NCBI RefSeq assembly: GCF_047663525.1
Contig: NC_092591.1
Location: 33,823,001 to 33,887,000 of the forward strand
Direction: 5' to 3'
DNA: 64,000 nt
From: Anas platyrhynchos
Taxonomy: Eukaryota; Chordata; Aves; Anseriformes; Anatidae
This document shows positions 25,601 to 37,600 of this stretch, piece after piece. The notes below the pieces were generated by a model, which saw only the letters and a program-made list of their open reading frames with translations, was not told the DNA's origin and did not search any database. Within the stretch, counting starts at the first letter, position 1. Every line of letters begins with the position of its first letter. The translations under genes and the position numbers were made by a program.

Positions 25601-28600
25601 TATCATCTGACCATTCGTACATCAGTGAAAAGCCAAACGATGAGGAAAATGAAGTAGTGACTGATGAGAAAGATAGTTCTGTCCATTCTGAAACTGTAGT
25701 GGAGACTACTTCAACTAACTCTGAAACCATTTGTGGATCATCAGATCGGTCTGTAGCTGGTCCTCTGGACAGTGCACATCCACAGGGTCTCAGTAATCAG
25801 GAGACTGCGCAGCTGAAGAACAAGGCACAAATGCCTGCTGAACAGGAAGAGAAACGAGTTAAAGAGCAGGAAGGCGATGCACAGATGAAGGAGAGCAACA
25901 AGTCAAGTTCTGGGCAGTCGCAGAGTCAACAAGAGCAAGACACACAGCTGGAGAACAAGAAGGAACAGAGAGGGACTGAACTGCCTCACAGTAAAAAAGA
26001 ATGCCAGTGTGATGCTGTACAGCCAGAAATGGAAAGAAAGCAGCACAAAGGCTCTACAGAAGCAGAAAGCTTAGGAGCGAAAAACGAAAGCAAGTCTGAA
26101 ACGAGTTCTGCAAAAGAGCAGGGAGAAATAAAGGCAGTAAATACTGAGGAAGGCAAAACAAACACAGCCACGCAGGAAAATAGTAACAACAAAGAACAAG
26201 GTGCTGTTGATTCTCAGGAAGAAATGAAAATGGTTAAAGACATTGTAATACATGCCAACAGTTCTTGGAGCAAAATATCCAGCATTGCACCTGCTTTAGA
26301 AAACAAAAGTGAGGCAGACAACAAAGCTGACAGATCAGATAAAGGTGACTTCCTGACACCAGAACAGAGGGCACAGGAACCCAAGCGTCACAAAAAGGGT
26401 GGAATGCCCCCTGTTGATACACCTGCTGATTATATGGAAGAGGAAGAATATGAAGATGATGAGGAGGATGAAAAAACTGATGATTCTGCTGATGAGATTC
26501 TGGATGGGGCTTCGGATTTCCCAAGTGAAGAGGAAATAGATGTTGAAAAAGTGGTAAGTATTTAACTATTCATGAAGGGATAATTTTTTTTAATTGTCCA
26601 TCTAACATGTCTAAATTCATGGATTTCAAAGACGCAGTGTGATGTGTTCTGGGCTTTGGCTTCTTTAAAAAAAAATAATATTGAGATGGGTTCCAAGCAA
26701 AAATGTTTCTTCTTTCTTCTTACTTGCATATTAATATAGGTAGCATTTTAGTGGCCTTTTAGAAATTGTTTCTCAGATGACGAGTTACATTGAAAAAGCT
26801 GTTAAAGAACTGTTCATATTGTCTTCCTATTGTATTGACTCAAGCAACTTGGTTCCTCCTAATATGGCATAAGATTCGAAAATGTAGTTGCTAGTCTAGT
26901 AGTTCTGCTATTTTGAGCTGTTTCCTTCTAATTTTTTTTAGCCCTTAGTGTTTGCTTATGGAAGGAAAGTTTGAATTGCTCCTTAAACTCCTCTCGAAGT
27001 TTAGCAATACATTTAGGTAGTGTTGAAAGCTGTTGTTCCATCTTCAGTAAAAAAACGGCTGTAGAAGTCACAAAATAAAGGGTAATATAGGTAAGATGTC
27101 TTTAGACTTTAATGCTTGTAGAATTTCCATCAAATTTCACCCAGAAGTTAAAAGAAAACAATCCTGCATGTAACTACTTTTCTGATATATTGGTATGTGG
27201 CTTAAGAAACAGTGCATTGTTACTAAAACAGTGTGAAGGTGTGATTTTCTAAGTGATGCAAATGGACATAATAAATATTTTCTTGGGATAAGATAAAAAT
27301 GGAAAGAGAAGGGTAAAACTGGAGACGAATTGAAGAGCAAAGGAATTGAAATAGGAGAGATTATGTTAGTGTCTTCAGAATTTTGAAAATAGCGAATTCC
27401 TTTAGTCCTTTTCTATTAATTCCTCTCTCCTGGTTGGAAACACAATTTGCTTTCTTCCTCTTCTAACCATGTCCAGATTAACTCAGTTAAGACAGCACCC
27501 ATGGCTTTTAGAGAATACATTGTATTTAACTTTTAGAAAAAATTGACTAATGATTTGATATTCCGGCTCACTAATTTCAGTCAGGATGATAACATTGCAG
27601 CTGCATGATGGTGAGGAAAATTAAAGCAGCTGTGATTTGTGGAAGCTCTTGCAAATTACAAAACTGAGCTGTTGCTGTCTTGGTTAGAGATCCACAGTTA
27701 GTATGTGCCAGATGCCTGATAAACTTTTCAGACAGGGTAGTCTGAATATTCTGTGGGTTTACCAGCAGAAGATAATAATAGGTCTTGGTCACAGAATAGC
27801 CTGTTATCATGGTTGATGTTTTAAAGACTTTTCTTCTATCCTGCAAACAGATGATTAATTATCAGAGCTTCTAAGAAGCATTTGTTTTTCAAGTTATTTG
27901 CTTTGTAGGTTTTAGAAATGATTAATGCTGTTTGGTAAAGCCTGTAAGGCTGTGTCTTCACTATAAGCTCACAGAAACTTGACTAAGCTACCTTTGTTTC
28001 TGGAGCGGCAAAGCAGAGGAACGAGATCTTGAAGAGGACTTTAAAACCAGTCTGGAATTTGGGTGAATTCTTGGTTCGTTAGTGTATGCTGCCTGCAGGT
28101 TGGGTTAGCATGTCAAATGTCTAATAGAGAATTCAGTCTTCAGTCTAAATATGTAAGTCTCTATTCTTTTTCACTGGGAGATGACTTGAAAATAAGGAGC
28201 TTATTAGTAAGATCATGTTTTTCTCAAAAAGGCTTGAAGCAGTTGGGAAGCCCGCAGTTTGAGAGGATTTTAGGTAAGCAGTTCTTTACTGAAGATCTTC
28301 CGTACGAAGATCTCTTCAGTAGATTAACAGAATGAGGAAAGTACTTCTTGCTTGACTGCTCTCCTTCCTGTGCTCCTAAGGTCTGCTGGTTGTTATTTCA
28401 TGAGGAGGGTGGCCCATTGCTATTACGATCCGTTGCATATAAGAGGAAGAAACAGTGGGTGTGTTGGTATCTATCTTTGCTCTCTTCATGTTATGTCCTT
28501 GAGATACCAACTGCCTGAAACGCCCCCGTGTGCTATGACTAGCAGAGCACTGAAGTTCACCACCCAATAGTTTGCTTGCTTGGAATAGCTTGGGGTGCAG

Positions 28601-31600
28601 GCGCATCGCTAGTGAGCGGCTCTCTAATTTTTCAGTTGAGAGGTTTGTCTGGTGAGTCAGCTGGGGAGCGAAGCAAGTTCTCTTTGTTTTTTTTCCCTTG
28701 GAACCTTGAGGTGATCCTTACTGCTTCCTTTCACTCCCTTCCTTAAGTAATGGTAGCCCTTACAATTAGGGAATTATGGTTGGAGCCGAGGAGTAACGAG
28801 CTTTTCTGGTCAAAATTAATGGAGGAATTAGCATACTAAATGTATATGATCGTGGAGAAGTCGAAGTTTGTGTGGAATATGAATAGGGTCAGGATGCAGA
28901 CTGTTAGCGTGTACAACCTGGCAGTTGTTACTAGTGGTCTGAAAACACTTAACTAAAGTAGGAACAGACTATGAAAGAGGATTATTTTTGAGCCTTTTTC
29001 ATTTGTGTCTGTGGCACTGCTTCTAAGATCACTCTGGCTAAAGGACATCAGAAGAGTTGGAGCTGTTCAGCGCTACGAGTTATTCTCAAGCTTTGTGATT
29101 AATATGACTCGATGATTGGCAAGCGTAGAGAAGATTTCTAAGGAGCACTTTACAGATCTGAGCAAACATCTCCCTCAACAAAAAATTACAGTAATTAGAG
29201 GAGGCAGTCCCATGACAATGAATTGCTAACAATTGTTAGGCAGCATTTACCCTGATTCTAATGGTTGCAAGGACCCCGTATTGCATTCAGAGGAGCAGTC
29301 CACTACAAAGGACTACAGATGCCTAAGTGCAGTCCTTGTTAATGAGAAGATGGCTTTTCAAACTACTTCAGTGCTCCTTTGGGAGAGAGGTGCCAGGGTC
29401 TTTCTCTTTCAAGGGAGAAGTACACTAGAATACTATTATCCAAAGTGGAGATCAACTTGAGGATCTTCAACTGGAGACCTTCAGGCCATTCAGAAATAAA
29501 TGGTTGAAGTGCTCCTCTGATAAGAGGTGAGGTATCCAAGAGCATTTTCATCATTGCAGCGAACCTCCTGATGTTTACCCATGCTAGTTGGGAAGCTCTG
29601 TGTAGTTGGGTAGCAGGTGCTTGTTCTTTGGCTCAGGCTTCTTATCCCCTCTTTCCAAGTTGTATTAAATATCAGCTTGTTTTGCATAAAAAGGCTTACT
29701 GGGGAGGCACTGCTGGAAAGGGAGAAAAAGCTTAGGGAATTTCCTAGAAACTCTCAAGAGAAGCAGGTTGTTTAGCAGGCCTTTTGAATAGGAGAGAACC
29801 CTCAGGTTATCGCAGAGCTTCAGGTAGTGCCTGAAGCAACGGTAAGAATGTGCTTTGCTTATAGACCATTTGCACTCTTCTATCAGCATAGTGCTTACAA
29901 GGCAGGCAGCACTGGTATTGTCTGTCAGACTGGGTGAAGTCAGTCTGTATGAACAGATCATTAGCAAAGTTTTTCTGTTACATTAGGCTGGTACCAACAC
30001 AGAAGCGAAGTGTGAATGCATGGCCACTAACACTCTTACTTGTTGGAAATGCTGGTGACAGCTCTTTCACTAGTTTGGGGTCTGGACTGGTCTTAGTTGC
30101 TCAGGAAATAGCCATTGAAAAAAACAACCAACCAGCCAAAAAAATCTCCAGTGAGTCAGGATAATTGCTACTGACCTGTATAGTAGTTACTACTGTGGTT
30201 TTGGCTTTTTTGTTGTTGTTTTTTTGTTTTATTTTATTTTAAATACCTTACTCCATGTGGTTTTCACTGCAGTGGTGACTTCCTTGTTTTGCACGTGATG
30301 CTCCTTGCATCAGCTTCTTACTTGGTGGTAACTTGATGTATTTAAGAGACTCCTGCACACTCCTCCTCCGTTCATGAAAAAGAGGTCCTTAAAATGGTAT
30401 CTTTGCTCTTTTGCACTTCCTCCCTTAGACTGCATCAAGAAAAGCCTAGATCCTCTGGGGTTTGGTTTGAATAAAATCTTTTTAGTATATCTGTGTAAGC
30501 AAACTAATCGATGTCAGAACAAGTTCAAGTGGATGGTTGGGACGTGACGTTAACCTCTTGTTCTTCAAGGCATAAGAATTGCACACAAAGGGCCTGTTGG
30601 GAATGGCTGCTTGGCCTGGGCTGTCACAAACTGAATAGTTCACATGAGTACTTGGTGGCATGAGCCAAAACCATGTCAGGGGTTGTTTTTGTAGTTTAAT
30701 GCTACAGATAATAGAGTCCTATAGCCTTCTTTAATTTGCTAGTCTAAACATAGCTGCTGTGTCTGGCAAGTTTCTTGCTTTCAGTGTTGTTGAAACTCTG
30801 TGGTTTTCAATCCTTCTTTTTCGAAGCTGAAAGTTAAAATTATGACGAACCATTATGAATGTTTATAACACTGTAAGTTTAATAAGGTTCAAGTGACGTA
30901 TTTGTGGGTGATGTAAGTTTTAACAACCTCTAACGTGTTCTGAGCTTTTGATACAGACCACACATGAGATCTGCAGACACTGCAGAGGGCAGGGCTGATC
31001 CAGAAACGAGGCATCTCCCAGGGTAATTTGTACACACATCTGTTGTTACCTGCCCTCCTCCTTTCTCATCTCTGTCACTGAAGACCCTCTGCCATCAGGC
31101 AGTTTGCAGGAACCAGTAGTAGGGATGTAGATTGCCAGGAACAAACAGATGAAGAAGAGTGTTTAGAAACAGGCACTGAAGTGCAGAGAGGGGAAAAATG
31201 CTGACATTTCTGTAGCAACTTTGGATTTTCATTTTAGTGCAGGATTGTTCCTTTCGTGTCCTCTTTCCTTAGGGTATTTTGTAAGCTCAAAGGCATTTAG
31301 AAGTCTTGTAATTACTGGAGTGTGTTGAGGATAGCTTCCTAGTACAGGTGATAGAAAGCCCAACCAGAAGAGATGCGTTGCTGGGCTTGTTGCTCACCCA
31401 AGCAGAAGAACATAAAAGAGAGGTCAAGATTGGAGTTTTAAACTTAGAGAGGGTAGATTTAAAGCAGGTATTAGAAAGAAATTCATTACTTACGAGGATG
31501 GTGAGGCACAGGAACAGGTTGCCCAGAGAGGTTGTAGTTGCCCCATCCCTGGAAGCATTCAAGGCCAGGTTGGATGGGCCTTTGAGCAACCAGGTGTCCC

Positions 31601-34600
31601 TGCCCATGGCAGGGGGTCTGGAAATGGGTGGTCTTTATGGTCCCTTCCAACCCGACCCATTCTGTGAGTCTGTGAACTGCAGGACTGTGGAAGGACCAGC
31701 ATTAGGAGGGTGGGGCTTCCACAAGCACTTCAGAAGTTGAAACGTGACAAGAAGCCATGCTAAGCTATGGGCAGGGGGAGGCCTATGAAGGGTTGGTAGG
31801 ATTTGTGTAGGTATAGCAGGTCTCAGTGCCTAACGTAAGAAATGGACTTCAGAGGTTCTACGCAGTTGTGATGGTTTTTGTGTTATCAGGAAGTCAGAAA
31901 AAGGTGAAGGGGGAAGATTGGCCATCCTGAAGCATTTTCCCTTTGTTGTTAGAAGTCAGAAGGGAAATGAAGTGTTTCTTGGTTTACATCTGTCCACATA
32001 CAGGATTTGTAAATTTCAAGATGTGAAGTTCTTGGTGGGCAGTGACTTTTTGCCTCAACTTTTTACCTCAGTCTTTTCACCTGTCTTCTATGAAAAAATA
32101 TACCGTGCCTCAGGCTTTGAGTACCTTTTTTTTTTTTTTTTTTTTTTTTTGGTATGGTAACATGTAGAAAATTCCACTGTGAGAACAGCTCTAGCTGGGT
32201 AATGACATATCAACCCTTTGATTACCCCAGGGTAACCTGTCAGTGCTCAAAAGCTTGACCAGGATGGTGTTCATAGCAGAAGTTAATTTCCTGTTTCTTC
32301 TGTCTTCGGAAGTACCCTGTGATATGCCCTTCCCTGCAGTGAAATGATGCCTAGGTGTACGTTAGGCAGAGGAGTTCTTCCCTGTTAAGTGAAACTGTTT
32401 GCATCTCTTGCCTGTTGAATCACAGCTGTGATACTCTATAAAATGGGAAAGCTAAAGTAGCAAGAAAGAATAAGTGCTCTATGTATCATGAAATAAAACT
32501 GTGTTGTTTTAAAATGTGGCCCGTTAAAATGAAGTTAAACCTCTTACACTTGTAATGGTTTCAACATAATGTCATTGAGTTCAGTAGTTCTGTAATTTAA
32601 ATAGCATTTTTGTTTGTGTAATTTTTGTCCAGCCAGTTCTTTCCTCTGGCTTTATGATGGTGAGCTTTTCCTTCTCTCATCAGGCCCTGGGGAGGATAAA
32701 AATAAAAGCTGTGGAAGCAGCTATGCTGCCTGTTCACATCTCCTGTTGGAGCTCCACAGAAACTCTACTTCTGAGGAGACAGTATAATTTTAGTATCTTC
32801 CAACGTGTTAATTGTTTTTTTTTGTGTGTGTGTGTGTTTTTCTTTGCTTGCCCTTCCCTCCCCTATTCCCAGTTAGTAGACCTTAATTTCAGTTTCAAGT
32901 TCATGTTCTTCTGTTCTGTGACCTTGTACAAGCGAGTCACTTGGCTCTTCAGTGGGGAAGCTGGATATGTAGTTCTGGCTTGCTGCAGAAATGACTTAAA
33001 GGCAAATGGGATGCGTCTGCCTTAAGAACAAAATGATTTGTTTTGAAGAAAAAAAATTAAAAATGGTGGTTCTTGTTCACTGGAACTGGATATTGAAGTG
33101 TGAGGAGCTACTGAAAAATTGCTGGCCGCTTGGATAAACGATAGTCTCCTAGTGAGATTTTTGTATAGAAGAACTTAGTTTCTGGAAGCACATAGACCCA
33201 CTCAACAAACATGAAACAAAGCTGTGTCCTGTTCACTGCCAGTGTCTGTAAGTTGCTGAAATACCTATGCTGAAATGCAATGGACTTTTAACATTGGTTA
33301 CAATTTCCACGGATGAGTTCTGGATCTAGACTGCAAGTGGATGTATACAAGCAGTGTTTGGTGGGGCCTCCCTAGGTCCCAGGCATGCGGTGTCTCAAGG
33401 CAGCGGTGGTAACGTGCAGCTCCTGACTGGCCTCTCAAGTTCAAAGTGGTGTACTGCTTCCTTGGTAAAGACGGTTCTTTTTCTCTGTGCTCTGCTTCGT
33501 CCCAGTACTAACAAGTCTTGTTTTGTGGGTGGATACCTAAAACCTGGAACAAGTAAGGGTTTTATGGGCTTTTATGCATAGAGAGAAACAGTAATTGCTT
33601 AAGCTTCTGCCAATGCCAGTACCATGCTGCCAAATTCAGATCAGAATTTGGTTTACCTCCATGCTGCTCCCTTTACAACAGGAACTGTCACAGCATTGTA
33701 TAGATGTGTAGCTGCTCTGTGAAAAAAGTTACAAGAAACCCCAGTAGTAATAATAAAATAACTTCTTTCTGAGTACTGAACCCACCAGGTACCGAAGGTG
33801 CTTTCATAGGCAGGGACAAATGGTGTCTTTAAATTCAGTCAGTGCTTTGGAAAAGAGATTTTTGAAAGAATGTGTGCGATTGTTCTCTAAGGCTAGTCAT
33901 TTCTCACCCACCTTCACTCTCCTTGCGCTTCTCTGGTTCAAAGGTGAGATATTTTGCAAGCATAGAGATTGATGACTGGGGAGTGTGCACAGCAACATGT
34001 AAAAGCAACAATGCTTTTCTGTTCGGATCTGGATCAGCTATAGCTGCTGAACTGAGCATCACCTTTCTTTCTTTCAGCAGTAATATCTTGATACTTCTTC
34101 AGTACAGGAGGTGTCAGCTTCTCCAGAAGTGAGTTTAGAAGTTTATAACTCCTTCTACATAGGCTTTATACTACCAACACTTTGTACAACTCCTAATGAC
34201 ATCATCAGTAGAAGGTGATGGAAGATTTGGGAATATTTGAGAGTGATTTCATGGCAGGGGATGTTATGTGACTTCATTCAGTTTAAGACTAGAAGATTCT
34301 ACAGGCAGTAATGTGTGCATATCTGTAGATACCATTATATTTACTCTTTATATATATACACACACTATATACTTTACTAAAGGCTACATCCCCAGCATAG
34401 CGTTTGGTATAGTAGGGCAAACTTAGTTTTTCAAACTGATGCTGTTTTCTATGGCTTCTATCACACAGCCATGGGAGATGATGTGTTATTCAAATTTGGT
34501 TTCTTTAAAAAAAAAAAAAAAAAAAAAAAAGATAATTTTCTCTGGCAGCATTAATTGACAGTAGTGGTCACTAATGTATTGTCAATAACTAAGGAGGCAG

Positions 34601-37600
34601 TTTTCTTGTTGTTCTTTGCTGTATCACATACTGGGACATTAGGGATCCTGTTCCTCTGTCAAAGAGGAAATGACCAGCAAAGGGTTGCTTCTGGTGTTAG
34701 ACTGAGTCCCTTTCAGTTAACATAGCTGCAGATTTCACAGGCATAATTTCATGACTGATAATTGGAAGGATGCATCATGAATACCAAGTTAGTTATGCTT
34801 GTGTGATAATTTAGGTTGTTCTTGTCTTTTACTGTTTTTGTTACAGTGCTGTATCTAGCCTTATCTGTGGCCAGCTGAGTAAGTGCAACGCTTTTTCCTT
34901 TCTAATAAGAGCTTCTTAGAACAGCAGTGTTACTGTGCGGTATCACTAATGAGTTGCAGATAATAATCAGTACCACAAAAAGCATTTACTAGAGGCCTTC
35001 TGCTGGTACAATATTGCATATTGCCTTTTTTCATGTTCTGCACTCTAGTGTTGTTTTTTTTTTATTAACTGTTTGCATCAATTTCAGGTAAGTATTCAGT
35101 TCAGAGAAGAAGATTGCAGCTCCCCAAAAGAAAGAAAGAAAAGACATAGAGAAGGAAGGAAAGACAGAACAAAAGAATAGGAGGACAAGATGGGGTAGTT
35201 GAGGGCACTGGGTGAAATGGAGTACAGAATGGAGGTATAATTACGTTTTCTTACTTCTGAAGGAGAAGGAGTTCTGCATTTTGTAATCAGTGAAGCAGCG
35301 TAGACATTGTAATATTTAAAAACTTTAATAAAAAATGATTAAAAATTGCTTGGGTAAGGCTTGATTTGTTTGGGGGGAGGATAACCTGGTACTGCACATG
35401 GCCACAAGGTTGATATTTAACTCATATCACTGCAGTGGTTCTCTGTCTCCACAGATGATTAGCAAGTTTTCTGTGTCAGGAGAGCATAGAGAAAAAATAC
35501 TTTCCAAAATGTCTTAAATATTTGAAATAATTACAGGTCAGCTTTTTGCAAAGAACTGAAATTGCAGTCTTTATCATGTAAGCAGTTTTCTTTCTGACCC
35601 AAAGAAGCCTGGTTCTGTGATGTCCTGTCTGGTGCTGTCTTACGTGTGAGAGACCATTGCCAAGGTGGTAACTACTTCAACTCATGAGGAGATAATGTTA
35701 GTTAGCCAGTGTACAGTAGGATATTGTAAAGGGAGTTAAATCTTGTTTGAAAACGTAGGCAGGAAAGCTCTGCCCTATGAAAGCTTTTCATCAGACCAAT
35801 AGTAAAAGCATCAATGGCAGATTTTGCCCTTACTGAAATTCGCTTTGCACAGTTGCTAGTGGGAGGAATTCCTAGAGGTGACAGTTAAAATAACCACCTG
35901 CTTTAGCACTGTTTATTGGCCAGTATAGCTGGAGAGGTTGTTTCTGTAATGGTTCTTAATGTTATAATGTAATCTCTTTTGAGACTGAAGTGAAACTGTT
36001 TTGGCCTGAGCTCTATTGCTAAGCAGATACTCATTTTAAAAAACAAAACAAAAACTGTTCCAGGATGCGTGTGAATACAGTGAGGATGACGAGCAGGTGG
36101 ACATTGAGACCGTGGAGGAGCTTTCAGAGAAGATTAACATTGCCCGTCTGAAGGCCACAGCTGCTAATATCCGACCTTCCAAAGAGAAGTAAGCATCTCT
36201 GGAGAGCACTACAGTTCTGTATTTTATTGATGACCTGACACTGAATGAACCCGTTAACAACAGGTTTAATGTAATGGTAAGATAAAGCACGGATTGCGTC
36301 AGGTCTTCCTGAGCACTGGTGCTTTCCAGTGTCTGTGAGGATGGGGCTGCCAGAACTAAGAATAGATGTGAGGTTTTAGCCTTTTTTTTTTTTCCCCTTT
36401 AATTGATTTGTTCATAAGGATATGTGTCTTGCAATGTAAAATATTGGAGTGAATTGCCTCCCTTCCCGCAAACTGAATGTGAGCAGAGTCACATTGGTCT
36501 TAAATTTTTGCAAGCTTCTGTTTTGTTTATTCTGGCTGGTAGTTTTGTTATTTCTAGGCAGGAGTGGTCATTGGCTTAATCCCTGATCCTGTAAAATGAA
36601 AGCTTTGACATTGGGACCACTGCCGCAGCAAAGAAAGCCTTTTGTTATTTGTATATAGTCTGCCACAGTTGGATAGCTTGGCTCTTTTTGGTTCTGTTTT
36701 TTAGTAGTTGTTGTTGTTGCTGCTGCTGCACTTGCATTTATAATGAGAGAATGAAAAGTAAAAGCATTGTTTGCTTAACGTATGTAAAGATGGTCATAGC
36801 TTTTTCTCTATTCTATTAAAAAAATGGGGAACGTTGTATCCTTAGTTACTGATGTTTGAAGAGCTTTTTTTGGTAGAAACTTAAAAAAAAAAAAAAAAAA
36901 TCTGGTTGGTGCTATTATATACCTCCCACCCAGATGTTTCAATTTTTTTCTCCAAAGACACATCTCAGCTTTTATCTTAGAGAGCTACTTTGCTGTTCTT
37001 TGTAAGTTGTCAAGATCCTTCAGGGAGGAAATTAGATGTTTTGTGAAAATAATTCTCTCTAATGTGTATTGTTCTTTGTTTTCTTCAAGCTGCTGAGAAG
37101 TAATGCAAGGAAGCTGTTTTTATGTTTTAGGATAGTAATAAATGTGAGGATTTTGGTAGGTTGTTCTTGGTGGGGGAGGGATTGCTCTGTCACCTGTACT
37201 GAATCTATGTTGGTTTGTTTTGTTGTCTTTTTTTTAATTAGCTAAACGTGATAAAATGATAAAAAGCTAAAACACTATCCAAAATCGGAAGAGAGATGCA
37301 TTCTACAATTAACAGTCAGAGGCAGAATTTACTGTTTGACACGTCGTGAAATAGTTTGTTGCTTGCACTGTGGGATAATATTATAGCTTTCAGAACAGCT
37401 GATTTTTTTTTTTTCCAGGATGATGGCATTGAAGCTAGAGTTCACTTCCTTGAGAAAGCTCAACAGTATCCTGCTTTCATGTAGTTGCAAGGAAAAGTTA
37501 ATTTAAAGGGATAAAAATGAGCAATACTAGGCTGGAATATACTTAATGAGGATAGAGTGCATGAGATGAGTAGTGTTGGGAAAAACTTTTTACCTTTCTT

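Larger units (their letters stand above)
26554..36063 (+). other. MGA: MGA intron (9.5 kb), the largest in the window
   Basis: Contains a sense CR1 3' end (31436-31674), homopolymers T25 at 32126-32150 and A24 at 34507-34530, and a near-palindromic hairpin at 28281-28323. The stretch 27.9-30.2 kb differs in texture (less AT-rich, more CpG-containing) and I cannot assign it to a repeat family. No open frame has features of a known protein. The 3' end has an unusual A-rich rather than pyrimidine-rich approach to the acceptor. Confidence 0.75.

Noticed and set aside
28063..28335. 90-codon plus-strand frame containing the hairpin
   Set aside because: It resembles no protein family and has no splice context. 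The DNA hairpin is the better observation.
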